From a virus, in IMG/VR virus record IMGVR_UViG_3300020147_000018, positions 1 to 41,388 of that record: 41,388 bases of DNA; one strand, given 5' to 3'. The notes below the pieces were generated by a model that worked only from the letters and a program-made list of their open reading frames with translations, had not been told where the DNA came from and did not search any database. A program made the position numbers and the translations under genes. Below, in pieces: positions 1-6,256 of this stretch (its first letter is position 1; each line of letters starts with the position of its first letter).

Positions 1-3
1 TAT

Positions 4-93
4 GAGTTTGCCGGATTGCCTCATTCGCTCGGCTACTACCTAACGCATCTGCCAAAGATTGACGAGATTATCGCCAAGGCTGAGCAAAAGTGA
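4..93 (+). CDS. 3' fragment of the coiled-coil protein gene at 41101-41352 (duplicate copy)
   Basis: This is the last 30 codons, including the stop, of the 83-residue protein encoded whole at the right end. It is cut here only because the circle was opened inside it. The stop TGA overlaps the GTG start at 90, so the next small gene is translationally coupled to it. It is not a separate gene. Confidence 0.9.
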   Translation, partial: EFAGLPHSLGYYLTHLPKIDEIIAKAEQK

Positions 94-129
94 CTTACCG
101 CATCCCCTGCCCTCACTGTGGAATAGGTA
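4..129. repeat. 126-bp terminal direct repeat, left copy (circle overlap)
   Basis: These bases are identical to 41263-41388, and the three bases before them differ. The repeat begins inside a reading frame that is complete at the right end (41101-41352). The simplest reading is that the sequence is a closed circle or circularly permuted genome written with an overlap, with a unit length of 41259 bases. A true 126-bp terminal redundancy cannot be excluded from sequence alone. Confidence 0.93.
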
Positions 130-194
130 ATGAGCCTAAGAGGGTTAGGTGTAAGTGGTGTGATGAGTGGCTGGTTATAGGAGATGAGAGATGA
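90..194 (+). CDS. 34-residue zinc-ribbon-like small protein
   Basis: A GTG start overlaps the stop of the preceding gene (GTGA). The product reads as a mini zinc ribbon: CPHC near residues 7-10 and CKWC near 21-24, which would make a four-cysteine metal site. The stop at 192-194 overlaps the ATG of the following gene at 191 (ATGA), so three genes form a tightly coupled chain. The frame crosses position 129, so on the circle it is intact. Function is unknown; phage zinc ribbons of this size usually bind nucleic acid or protein partners, which is inference here. Confidence 0.7.
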   Translation: MTYRIPCPHCGIGNEPKRVRCKWCDEWLVIGDER

Positions 195-451
195 GTGAAT
201 TTGATGATGGCGGTCCAGCTTTTCCAAGGGCAGAGCTTGAATACAAGTATTTCGGTGACTCTGAACAAGTCCTACGTTCCGCCCAAAGCGGGATGACGCT
301 AAGGGACTATTTTGCAGCTAAGGCTATGCAGGCTGTGATTGTGGAAGTTCATAAGGATGTCGCTAGCTTTGGAAGCGTTCAAGGGATGTCAGCTATTGCT
401 GATGTTGCTTACGGGATCGCTGATGCCATGTTGGAGGCTAGAGACAAATGA
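191..451 (+). CDS. Conserved phage early protein of unknown function
   Basis: An 86-residue soluble protein. The N-terminus is acidic and glycine-rich (DDGGPAFP), with a central GMTLRDYFAAKAMQA stretch. Both blocks recur in small early-operon proteins of many proteobacterial phages. No catalytic motif is visible. It is coupled by ATGA overlaps to its neighbours on both sides (191-194 and 448-451). Expression is expected from the left promoter at about 40170. Confidence 0.8.
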   Translation: MSEFDDGGPAFPRAELEYKYFGDSEQVLRSAQSGMTLRDYFAAKAMQAVIVEVHKDVASFGSVQGMSAIADVAYGIADAMLEARDK

Positions 452-549
452 AAGAACGCAACCCTGAGCCTATGGTTTTTAAGTGGGTAGCAATTCTATT
501 TGGGTTAGGAGTGTGGATGTGGTTTCAACACCCTTGGATTGTTCATTAG
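448..549 (+). CDS. 33-residue single-pass membrane peptide
   Basis: The start overlaps the previous stop (ATGA at 448-451). After a short charged N-terminus, about 20 hydrophobic, tryptophan-rich residues (from FKWVAILFGLGV onward) form one probable membrane helix, and the peptide ends in WIVH. The last codons lie in boundary element A (541-583), so the gene's 3' end is shared with the repeat. Function unknown; small early membrane peptides of phages can act in exclusion or host takeover, which is not shown here. Confidence 0.55.
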   Translation: MKERNPEPMVFKWVAILFGLGVWMWFQHPWIVH

Positions 550-583
550 GTTTCTCGGTAAATAGGTTCATTGCAGAAAGGAC
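541..583 (+). repeat. Boundary element A (opening copy, cassette 584-826)
   Basis: Copy of the dispersed element whose consensus runs, in order, GTTCATTAGGTTACTCGGT, then about 12 variable bases, then GTTGCAGAAAGGA. The terminal AAAGGA is the ribosome binding site of the gene at 584. The matching inverted copy is C at 797-840, at the 3' end of the same gene. Confidence 0.85.
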
Positions 584-826
584 ATGGATATGAGTGCAGA
601 TATGAAGAGTGGCCTTGAATGCTGCCCATATTGCGGCGGAGAAGAGTTTTACAGGAAGGGTTACATGTCAGGTCGTTACGAGTACCACTATAGATTCGAT
701 GGCTCACCTGCAGATAACTCACATCTTCATGACAGCCTCGACTATAGGGAAAACAAAACTCGCTTCTGCAGTAATTGCGACAAGAGACTGCCAAATGTTC
801 TGCAACCCAGCGTCAACGAAGAGTAA
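584..826 (+). CDS. Small zinc-finger protein
   Basis: Eighty residues with CPYCGG near residue 14 and CSNCDK near residue 63, which give a four-cysteine zinc site split by a basic/aromatic loop (YRKGYMSGRYEYHYR). The start ATG sits 4 bases after the AGAAAGGA of boundary element A. The C-terminus (VLQPSVNEE) is encoded by the inverted element C. Phage zinc fingers of this layout are sometimes labelled Lar-like restriction alleviation proteins, but the similarity is only in the CxxC pairs, so no function is assigned. Confidence 0.72.
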   Translation: MDMSADMKSGLECCPYCGGEEFYRKGYMSGRYEYHYRFDGSPADNSHLHDSLDYRENKTRFCSNCDKRLPNVLQPSVNEE

Positions 827-840
827 CCGAATAAACAAGA
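797..840 (+). repeat. Boundary element C (closing, inverted copy, cassette 584-826)
   Basis: Holds the exact 11-mer TTCTGCAACCC, then, after about 12 bases, GAGTAACCGAATAAACAAG. Read on the other strand it matches the opening elements. It covers the last codons of the zinc-finger gene and the space before the gene at 856. Confidence 0.82.
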
Positions 841-855
841 ATCAGGAGGTTTTAG

Positions 856-1020
856 ATGAAACGAGCAATCCTCAAGTTTTACGCTAATGCTAATCCTACA
901 AGAGCTTTAGCAAGATTAAGAATTAGTAAGTCTATGCGTAGAGATGCAGAAAGAGAGATTAGGAATAACTGGATGTATGAAGGATCAAGGACTGATTTTT
1001 TACATTCGGTAGCTCGGTAA
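856..1020 (+). CDS. 54-residue basic protein of unknown function
   Basis: The start is fixed by a near-perfect Shine-Dalgarno (CAGGAGG, 843-849). The product is arginine-rich (ALARLRISKSMRRDAEREIR in the middle) and probably helical, compatible with nucleic-acid binding, but no family is recognised. Its last codons overlap boundary element B (1002-1047). Confidence 0.6.
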   Translation: MKRAILKFYANANPTRALARLRISKSMRRDAEREIRNNWMYEGSRTDFLHSVAR

Positions 1021-1047
1021 ATAGGCAAGGTGCAGAAAGGATAAATC
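1002..1047 (+). repeat. Boundary element B (opening copy, recombination cassette)
   Basis: Reads CATTCGGTAGCTCGGTAAAT, then, after a few bases, GTGCAGAAAGGA, which ends 7 bases before the GTG at 1048. It opens the cassette holding the annealing-associated protein, exonuclease and SSB. Its inverted partner is D (2549-2592) inside the SSB gene. Confidence 0.82.
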
Positions 1048-1566
1048 GTGACTGACAAAACACATTACAGAAAAGCGTTCGATTCGCCCTACTTGAGCAG
1101 CGCAGACATTGTAGAGCCTACCGTATTCACCATCCGCGAGGTACGGCTTGAACCTGACCAGACCAAGAAAACGAAGGATCTGTTCAATACGGCCTACTTT
1201 CAGGAGAAAGAGATTCGCCCTGGAGAAAAGCTGAAGCCGATGATTCTGAATGCCACCAACAGCAAGACCATGAAGGCGCTCACCAACTCCCCATTCATTG
1301 ATGACTGGAAGGGCGTGAGAGTCACGATCTACGTTGACCATAACGTGAGGTTCGGCAAAGAAACATTAGAGGGTTTACGCATCAGCCCACACGCACCTGA
1401 GCGCAAGCAACTCACGCCAAAGAATGAGAAGCAATGGGAGTTGGCAAAGGCCGCATTCAAGCGTGATGGCAACCTCGTTTCAGTTCTTTCGCGGGTTGAT
1501 ATGTCGCCAGAGCATCAGAAACAGCTCATGGCTGAATGCGCCAAGCAAGAGGAAGTCACTGAATGA
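1048..1566 (+). CDS. Conserved phage protein partnered with YqaJ-type exonuclease
   Basis: 172 residues, GTG start chosen because AGAAAGGA of boundary element B lies just upstream. The family signature (THYRK near the start, VFTIREV, a central LNATNSKTMKAL and GLRISPHAP near residue 110) is common directly upstream of phage exonuclease genes. The position suggests a partner in homologous recombination or single-strand annealing, but no Redbeta, Erf or RecT motif is visible, so its activity is unknown. The stop overlaps the exonuclease start (ATGA, 1563-1566). Confidence 0.8.
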   Translation: MTDKTHYRKAFDSPYLSSADIVEPTVFTIREVRLEPDQTKKTKDLFNTAYFQEKEIRPGEKLKPMILNATNSKTMKALTNSPFIDDWKGVRVTIYVDHNVRFGKETLEGLRISPHAPERKQLTPKNEKQWELAKAAFKRDGNLVSVLSRVDMSPEHQKQLMAECAKQEEVTE

Positions 1567-2180
1567 TTTTTCATGACGTAGAGCAGAACACCGAGGAATG
1601 GCACAACTTGCGCATTGGCAAGGCCACAGCGTCTAACTTTGCCTGCTTCATGGCGAACGATGGCAAGGCTTTCGGTGATCCCGCAAAACGCTATGCCCTG
1701 CAAATCGCTCTGGAGCGGCTCACAGGGAAGAAGGCTGAATACAGCTTTTCGAATGAACACATGGAGCGAGGCCACGAACAGGAGCCGGTCGCTCGGATGA
1801 TGTACGAAGAGGAAAGGTATTGCGACGTTGCTAATGGCGGTTTCTTCTGCTGCGGTGAATATGGAGATTCACCAGATGGCAGGGTGGGCAGTGATGGCCT
1901 TGTAGAGATTAAGTCGGTCATTGCTCCCACCCACTACGCCACCATGCAACGTAAGAGTTACGACCCCTCTTACAAGTGGCAGCTAGTAGGCCACCTGGAT
2001 TGCACAGGCCGCGATTGGGTGGACTTTATCAGTTATTGCTCTGACTTCCCCTTTGAAAATCAATTGCTGGTTTACAGGGTAGATAGAGACAGCTTCAAGG
2101 AAGAACTGAAACGCCTGCAAGAACGCAGGGAGCAGTTTCTGGAACTCGTAGAACAAACATTCAACAACCTTAAAGGATAA
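1563..2180 (+). CDS. YqaJ-like (lambda Exo-type) recombination exonuclease
   Basis: 205 residues of the PD-(D/E)XK exonuclease fold used by lambda Exo and YqaJ. The N-terminal EEWHNLRIGKATAS is the usual opening. A GHEQEPVA box lies near residues 70-77, the catalytic D is in GDSPDG (101-106) and EIK at 115-117. It would chew one strand from double-strand ends to make single strands for annealing during replication and circularisation. It sits between the conserved partner protein (4-base overlap) and SSB (3-base gap). All catalytic residues appear present. Confidence 0.92.
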   Translation: MIFHDVEQNTEEWHNLRIGKATASNFACFMANDGKAFGDPAKRYALQIALERLTGKKAEYSFSNEHMERGHEQEPVARMMYEEERYCDVANGGFFCCGEYGDSPDGRVGSDGLVEIKSVIAPTHYATMQRKSYDPSYKWQLVGHLDCTGRDWVDFISYCSDFPFENQLLVYRVDRDSFKEELKRLQERREQFLELVEQTFNNLKG

Positions 2181-2183
2181 ATA

Positions 2184-2639
2184 ATGGCTTCGGTAAATCG
2201 TGTAATTCTCGTTGGTAATTTGGGCCGCGATCCAGAAATGAAATATATGCCTTCTGGCGACGCAGTGACGAACTTCTCTATTGCCACCACCGACACCTGG
2301 AAAGACAAGCAAGGCCAGAAGCAGGAACGCACAGAGTGGCACCGTATCAGCATGTTTGGAAAGCTTGCAGAGATTGCGGGTGAGTATCTGAAGAAGGGTT
2401 CCGCAGTGTACGTTGAGGGCCGCTTACAGACTCACAAGTGGATGGACAAGGATACCGAGGAAGAGAAGCAGCGCACGGAGATTATCGCTGATCGTATGCA
2501 GATGCTAGGCGGCAGGGCTTCGAATGATGATTCCACCGAATCTTCCAGTCCGCAACCCAGCCGTTCAACCGAGAAACCGAATGAACAAAAGGCTTCTGCT
2601 GGTTCTTTCGATGACTTCGAAGACGACATCCCATTCTAG
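2184..2639 (+). CDS. ssb: Single-stranded DNA-binding protein
   Basis: 151 residues. The OB-fold is standard ([17 protein letters not shown] at the start, [13 protein letters not shown] and [12 protein letters not shown] in the core). The flexible linker ends in the acidic tip DDFEDDIPF, which recruits partner proteins in the bacterial family. It protects single strands made by the adjacent exonuclease. Unusually, the linker [15 protein letters not shown] is encoded by an inverted copy of the boundary element (D, 2549-2592). The methyltransferase at 34323-34919 carries the same KPNEQKA string for the same reason. Confidence 0.96.
   Translation: MASVNRVILVGNLGRDPEMKYMPSGDAVTNFSIATTDTWKDKQGQKQERTEWHRISMFGKLAEIAGEYLKKGSAVYVEGRLQTHKWMDKDTEEEKQRTEIIADRMQMLGGRASNDDSTESSSPQPSRSTEKPNEQKASAGSFDDFEDDIPF
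2549..2592 (+). repeat. Boundary element D (closing, inverted copy, inside ssb)
   Basis: On the reverse strand it reads GTTCATTCGGTTTCTCGGTT, then GGCTGGGTTGCGGA, close to the consensus over its whole length. It lies in frame in the SSB linker, 47 bases before the stop, and closes the cassette opened by element B. Confidence 0.8.
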
Positions 2640-2648
2640 GCTCTTACC

Positions 2649-3146
2649 ATGACCAAACCTGACATGACGGAAATACTCGCTGATGCTAGAGCTGCTGGCT
2701 TTGCTATCCATGAATGTCATGGGGCAAATCTCATCTTCCCGCAGCCTCTGGGGAATGGATACGTCAACCAAGAGCTAATCAAATTCGCCCAACTCCAGCG
2801 CCAGCGTGAACGTACAGGTGAGGCTGTGCCGGAAGAATGGGATTGCTGTGGCAACTTTGTTGTCGGGGCTGAATACATGGGACAGTGCGAAATGATTTGT
2901 TGCGGCAATCCAGAACCTGCTGGTGTCCCACCCTCACCCCCAAGCAGCAGGGAATTGCTGGAGAAGGCACTAGATAACCTAGAGTCAGCAGCTGACTTCT
3001 GGAAGCAAGTCAAGGCTTCAGATGAGGACACGTCATCAAACGGGGCATTCAAAGATGCTTGGACATGGCTGCAAGAGGCAGCGCTAGGAGTGGTTGAAGC
3101 ACGTGCCCTTCTCCCCCAAGAGCCAAAGGAGGAAGGGAAGTCATGA
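2649..3146 (+). CDS. Conserved early-operon protein, possible two-part architecture
   Basis: 165 residues with no recognised domain. The N-terminal half carries cysteines (DCCGNF, CEMICCGN around residues 65-86) that could bind metal. A short proline/serine linker (PPSPPSS) leads to a helical C-terminal half (LLEKALDNLESAADFWKQ). The C-terminal part resembles the stand-alone helical segments of other early phage proteins, so this may be a fusion. The stop overlaps the ATG at 3143. Confidence 0.7.
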   Translation: MTKPDMTEILADARAAGFAIHECHGANLIFPQPLGNGYVNQELIKFAQLQRQRERTGEAVPEEWDCCGNFVVGAEYMGQCEMICCGNPEPAGVPPSPPSSRELLEKALDNLESAADFWKQVKASDEDTSSNGAFKDAWTWLQEAALGVVEARALLPQEPKEEGKS

Positions 3147-3304
3147 TGAATAAGCAAGATTCGAAAGAAGCAACATCATTAGTTCTTGCGTTGATGACTC
3201 CTGAACAAAGGGAGGAACACATAGCACTTGAAAAGAGGTTTGCTGAATTCTTCAACAGCCTTCCAAAGCGTGAATCCGCCGCCCCTCAAGGAGAACAATC
3301 ATGA
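3143..3304 (+). CDS. 53-residue coupled small protein, unknown
   Basis: The start ATG overlaps the previous stop (ATGA at 3143-3146) and its stop overlaps the next ATG at 3301. The product is charged and helical (TPEQREEHIALEKRFAEFFN). No function is recognised; the tight coupling on both sides is the main evidence that it is translated. Confidence 0.6.
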   Translation: MMNKQDSKEATSLVLALMTPEQREEHIALEKRFAEFFNSLPKRESAAPQGEQS

Positions 3305-3837
3305 GCGAGAAGAATGAATTACTAAGCATCATCCATGACGAGAGCTTGGCCCCAAGAGACAGGTTGCAGCGGATAGCTGTTAGGGTGGAAGCCGCCGCCC
3401 CCGAGCAGGAAGTGGAGCCGGTGTATGTGCTGAAGGACAAGCTGAGAATCTTGAAGATGTGCGGATCATTGCATGTCGTGCTTCACACTTGCATTGGGCA
3501 ACTGATTAAGCCTGCAAGTGAGTATGCGGCGCTCTACCTATCCCCACCCACCGCCGAACAAGCAGCCGCTGATATGAAGCGGAGGTGTATTGAAGTACTG
3601 CAAACTAAGGGGTATTTAACTGAGGGCCTAATAAAGTATATCGAAGCCCTCCCCACATCCGACACAGCAATGGAAGAGATGAGGAGAGATGCAGAGCGGT
3701 GGCAATACTGGCTGAAGAATCACGGCTGGTCAGGATACTTTGATGATGGCGCAAGTAATTATGATGACGCCAAGAATGTAACTAAAGCCATAGATGCCGC
3801 CATTGCTGCTGAGAAGTATCAAACCGAACCCAAGTGA
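3301..3837 (+). CDS. Early-operon protein of unknown function
   Basis: 178 residues, acidic and helical. The C-terminal third (MRRDAERWQYWLKNHGWSGY, then DDAKNVTKAIDAAI) matches a common phage theme of RDAERWR-type small proteins of unknown role, and here it appears joined to a longer N-terminal segment. The start overlaps the previous stop. The stop is in AACCGAACCCAAG, a 13-base string repeated after the gene ending at 6225. Confidence 0.75.
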   Translation: MSEKNELLSIIHDESLAPRDRLQRIAVRVEAAAPEQEVEPVYVLKDKLRILKMCGSLHVVLHTCIGQLIKPASEYAALYLSPPTAEQAAADMKRRCIEVLQTKGYLTEGLIKYIEALPTSDTAMEEMRRDAERWQYWLKNHGWSGYFDDGASNYDDAKNVTKAIDAAIAAEKYQTEPK

Positions 3838-3870
3838 TACAGGGTCTGGGATTTGATGAGCAAAAACAGG

Positions 3871-3923
3871 TTTTGAACATTAGATTGCTCGGTTAACAAG
3901 CCGGGTTGCAGAAAGGACATAAC
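3871..3923 (+). repeat. Boundary element E (opening copy, cassette 3924-4148)
   Basis: Reads TTTTGAACATTAGATTGCTC, continues to GCCGGGTTGCAGAAAGGAC, and carries the exact 11-mer GGGTTGCAGAA. AAAGGA is 6 bases before the GTG at 3924. The inverted partner is F (4107-4150). Confidence 0.85.
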
Positions 3924-4148
3924 GTGGAATGGATTAGTGTAGAGGTAGCCGAGCCAGAATTGGATGTTGATGTTATCGCCATGGATCAGGATGGGGACGT
4001 ATATAAACTTCATCTAGAAGATTTTGATGGGCGCTCCTATTGGTTTGACAGAAGCGGCTATCAGTACGCATTTGTGGATTACTGGATTCCTATTCCACCA
4101 AAGTCTAGTGTTCTGCAACCCACCCCAAACGTAGCAGATACCAAATGA
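3924..4148 (+). CDS. Small acidic protein inside a boundary-element cassette
   Basis: 74 residues. GTG at 3924 is preferred over the upstream TTG at 3906 because the TTG lies before the AGAAAGGA ribosome binding site, not after it. The sequence starts MEWISVEVAEPELDVDVI and has the W(I/V)SVE and DYWIPIPP pattern of a widespread small phage protein family (DUF551-like). It has no known function. Its C-terminal VLQPTPNVADTK is encoded by the inverted element F, like VLQPSVNEE of the gene at 584-826. Confidence 0.75.
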   Translation: MEWISVEVAEPELDVDVIAMDQDGDVYKLHLEDFDGRSYWFDRSGYQYAFVDYWIPIPPKSSVLQPTPNVADTK

Positions 4149-4150
4149 TA
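4107..4150 (+). repeat. Boundary element F (closing, inverted copy)
   Basis: Contains GTTCTGCAACCCACC, the 11-mer TTCTGCAACCC being exact, followed by weaker similarity to the AACCTAATGA half of the element. It overlaps the final codons of the cassette gene. Confidence 0.7.
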
Positions 4151-4164
4151 CGAAAGGAATTGTC

Positions 4165-4335
4165 ATGGAAAGAGATTGGGACGATATACGCAAGGAACTA
4201 GAAAGCAGACTGCTCAAGGATGCTATCAACCTTCAGCAGTTCATGGGTACAGCAGCTATCAAGATGAACATGGGGGCAAACATGCTAATTCTGATTGGCA
4301 AGCCTGAAGACATTAAGAAACTTCTGGAGGAATGA
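4165..4335 (+). CDS. 56-residue small early protein, unknown
   Basis: The start is supported by GAAAGGAAT upstream (4152-4160). The product is amphipathic and helical (ELESRLLKDAINLQQFMG) and ends KKLLEE. Its stop overlaps the next ATG (ATGA at 4332-4335). Unknown function. Confidence 0.6.
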   Translation: MERDWDDIRKELESRLLKDAINLQQFMGTAAIKMNMGANMLILIGKPEDIKKLLEE

Positions 4336-4583
4336 TGGATAGAGAAGAGATATTGAAGCTGGCCCGCAAAACCGGAATCAGGTTCCACATTACCGGCTCA
4401 CCTTCTGTTGAGATAACGACATGGAACGGATTGGAAGATGAGCTTTTGACCTTCGCCAATGCCGTAGCCGCGCAGGAGCGGAAAGAATGCGCGAAGATTT
4501 GCGATGAACTCAGCGAGGGCCACAGCCCAACATGGCACGCTGAGGAATGTGCAAGCGCCATCCGTTCACGAGGGAATAAGTAA
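4332..4583 (+). CDS. Small conserved phage protein, unknown
   Basis: 83 residues. The end half (FANAVAAQERKECAKICDEL, then AECASAIRSRG) is a pattern seen in many short early proteins of temperate phages, with two cysteines spaced like a possible metal or disulfide site. No enzymatic motif. It lies just before the excisionase, separated by 3 bases. Confidence 0.75.
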   Translation: MMDREEILKLARKTGIRFHITGSPSVEITTWNGLEDELLTFANAVAAQERKECAKICDELSEGHSPTWHAEECASAIRSRGNK

Positions 4584-4586
4584 GAC

Positions 4587-4856
4587 ATGGAAGTAAGAAC
4601 GCTCAATCTGGAAGAGGCGGCCAAGTTCTGCAAATGCTCAGAGGATACCGTTCGAATCAAGGCCGAGGCCGGGGAGATACCGGGGGCCAAGATAGGCAGG
4701 GCTTGGGTATTTCTCGATATTGATCTAGTAGAACACATAAGAAGCAGATACGCGGCTAAGAGGGACAAGCTATGGCAATCAAGAAAAGAGGTGCGTACTG
4801 GGCACTCGACATTAGCGTCCCAGGTAGACCCAGAGTTAGAGAATCTACTGGGATAA
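4587..4856 (+). CDS. xis: Excisionase-type helix-turn-helix protein
   Basis: 89 residues with a winged/MerR-type DNA-binding module: NLEEAAKFCKCSEDTVR (about 7-23) then KAEAGEIPGAKIGRAWVF. This is the excisionase HTH family. It ends inside the integrase gene, overlapping it by 85 bases (4772-4856). The arrangement suits a factor that turns integrase toward excision at the attP arms just downstream. A regulatory role only, without excision, remains possible. Confidence 0.85.
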   Translation: MEVRTLNLEEAAKFCKCSEDTVRIKAEAGEIPGAKIGRAWVFLDIDLVEHIRSRYAAKRDKLWQSRKEVRTGHSTLASQVDPELENLLG

Positions 4857-5785
4857 GGATCGACCGCCAGGACAGCCGCAAACTCGCGCAGGAATACCAC
4901 GACAAGATAAAGGCCGAACTCTACGACAAGGTAGAGGCTGGCAAGACCTTAGGCGACGCAATCAAGCTGTGGCTTAAGGTAAAGGATAGAAGCCCCAAAG
5001 AGCTGAACATGGTGAAAGTGTTCCTGAAGCTCTACCCTAACCGCCCACTTTCAAAGGTAAACGGGCTGGACATATACGACGCGCTGATGGTGAAGTCAGC
5101 CAGCAACGCCAACAGGATTGCCAACATCATTCGAGCATGCCTCAACATGGCTACAGAGCGTAAATGGTGTGGGGAGATCCAGATACCCAAAAGAGACACC
5201 ACGGAACCACCTACCCGCTTCCTTACAAAGGCCCAATGGGAACGGCTGGAGAAAGAGCTGGCCCCGCACGTTCTGGTCATGGTCAAGTTCGCGCTCGATA
5301 CCGGCTTAAGGTTATCCAACGTCACCAAGCTGCAATGGACGAACATCAACCTTGAGAAAAAGATTGCATGGGTTGAAGCCAGAGATGCAAAGGGGAAAAG
5401 GATTATCTCTGTACCACTGTCGGAACGCGCCATATCTGTTCTGAAGGGCCAAATCGGCAAGCATGGCTCCTATGTATTCGTTTACAACAATCGCCCCATT
5501 ACGAGCGCCAAAACGAGCTTCAAGAAGTCATTGGTAAGGGCTGGGATCAATGTGGTAACGAAAGTGCGCCTGAGGGGCAAGAACAAGGGAATGGAATACA
5601 AGACATCAGAATTCAGATGGCACGATTTACGTCACACATGGGCAAGCTGGCATGTGCTGAATGAAACGCCCCTGAAGGTTCTGAAGGAATTAGGCGGCTG
5701 GGCCTCTATGGAAATGGTGGAGCGATACGCCCACCTGGACCCAGAACATGTGAGAAGTTACGCAGACAATAGCGGTGTCAAATGA
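4772..5785 (+). CDS. int: Tyrosine integrase
   Basis: 337 residues. An arm/SAM-like N-terminal part is followed by the tyrosine recombinase domain, with R180 (DTGLRLSNV), H284 and R287 (HDLRH), W310 (LGGWAS) and the nucleophile Y319 (ERYAHL) all in place. It would join attP to a host tRNA-Arg(CCT) gene, because a matching tRNA 3' half lies 100 bases downstream. The start lies inside xis, so expression is likely coupled. The gene appears intact. Confidence 0.96.
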   Translation: MAIKKRGAYWALDISVPGRPRVRESTGIRIDRQDSRKLAQEYHDKIKAELYDKVEAGKTLGDAIKLWLKVKDRSPKELNMVKVFLKLYPNRPLSKVNGLDIYDALMVKSASNANRIANIIRACLNMATERKWCGEIQIPKRDTTEPPTRFLTKAQWERLEKELAPHVLVMVKFALDTGLRLSNVTKLQWTNINLEKKIAWVEARDAKGKRIISVPLSERAISVLKGQIGKHGSYVFVYNNRPITSAKTSFKKSLVRAGINVVTKVRLRGKNKGMEYKTSEFRWHDLRHTWASWHVLNETPLKVLKELGGWASMEMVERYAHLDPEHVRSYADNSGVK

Positions 5786-5786
5786 G

Positions 5787-5808
5787 TGTGACGAAAAATG
5801 TGACATGG
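5787..5808 (+). other. Putative integrase arm site P1
   Basis: TGTGACGAAAAATGTGACAT starts directly after the integrase stop. It contains TGTGACG and TGTGACAT in tandem and matches the repeats at 5827 and 5969. Arm-type integrase sites flanking a core are expected for lambda-like attP sites; binding is inferred. Confidence 0.6.
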
Positions 5809-5826
5809 AGTACCAATAATGTGCCG

Positions 5827-5837
5827 TATTGTGACGG
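5827..5837 (+). other. Putative integrase arm site P2
   Basis: TATTGTGACGG is identical to the start of the repeat at 5969-5979 on the other side of the core, and shares TGTGACG with 5787-5808. Confidence 0.55.
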
Positions 5838-5885
5838 TTTTATCCAGAATTGGTTAGTGTGTACTATCGCTGCAAGCTAGATATA

Positions 5886-5935
5886 TGGTGCCCCCGACAC
5901 GAATCGAACGTGTGACCCTCCCCTTAGGAGGGGGC
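5886..5935 (-). other. attP: attP core: 3' half of a tRNA-Arg(CCT)
   Basis: Reading the minus strand, one sees an anticodon arm with loop CTCCTAA (anticodon CCT), a T-arm ACACG-TTCGATT-CGTGT, and the 3' acceptor strand CGGGGGC followed by ACCA. The 5' acceptor strand GCCCCCG is absent upstream, so this is not a complete tRNA gene. It is the usual attP identity segment that restores the host tRNA after integration. Partial similarity may continue beyond 5935 into the D-arm side. The exact crossover cannot be set without the host sequence. Confidence 0.88.
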
Positions 5936-5968
5936 TAAACTGCCGCGTCGTTATTGGGCCGGAGATAG

Positions 5969-5994
5969 TATTGTGACGGAAAAATTGACATGAG
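5969..5994 (+). other. Putative integrase arm site P'
   Basis: TATTGTGACGG, then AAAAATTGACATGAG. It shares the 11-mer TATTGTGACGG with 5827-5837 and the spacing of TGACG to TGACAT with 5787-5808. Its place on the far side of the tRNA core completes a two-arm attP. Confidence 0.6.
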
Positions 5995-6000
5995 AATAGG

Positions 6001-6009
6001 TTATCCACA
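6001..6009 (+). other. DnaA-box match (TTATCCACA)
   Basis: A perfect 9/9 match to the E. coli DnaA-box consensus, immediately before the ribosome binding site (CAGGAGAG) of the gene at 6019. A single box proves nothing, and no cluster was seen nearby. Confidence 0.35.
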
Positions 6010-6018
6010 GGAGAGATT

Positions 6019-6225
6019 ATGCAACACTCAATACATGCTGCAATGAAAGACATACAAGATTACTTTACATCACATAATGATGTTCCGGTGACAAGGGCTA
6101 CAATCAGACTAGAAGAGTGGCAATTCTTACGCGCACAAATAGATGCGCTTATGATTGAGTATTGCGATCATGAGATGACGCCGGAACAGATTGACGATTG
6201 GGAGGAAAGGCAGATACCTGTCTAA
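6019..6225 (+). CDS. Small acidic protein beside attP
   Basis: 68 residues; the start is supported by AGGAGAG 4 bases upstream. Acidic and helical (TPEQIDDWEERQIPV at the end). No family recognised. After integration it would lie at the end of the prophage opposite int, a usual place for genes expressed in the lysogen. The stop is followed by AACCGAACCCAAG, the string also found at 3826-3838. Confidence 0.65.
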   Translation: MQHSIHAAMKDIQDYFTSHNDVPVTRATIRLEEWQFLRAQIDALMIEYCDHEMTPEQIDDWEERQIPV

Positions 6226-6256
6226 CCGAACCCAAGCCTATTAGTACAGAAGCCAA

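Noticed and set aside
4313-4900. 195-codon minus-strand open frame
   Set aside because: Antisense to the small early gene, xis and the start of int, all of which have recognised motifs.
5886-5961. Complete tRNA gene on the minus strand
   Set aside because: The anticodon and T arms and the 3' acceptor strand are present, but no matching 5' acceptor strand GCCCCCG or proper D-arm is found; position after int makes it an attP fragment.
6001-6009. Replication origin at the DnaA box
   Set aside because: A single 9-base match without iterons or an A/T-rich tract; the repeats inside the DUF1376 gene are a better candidate.
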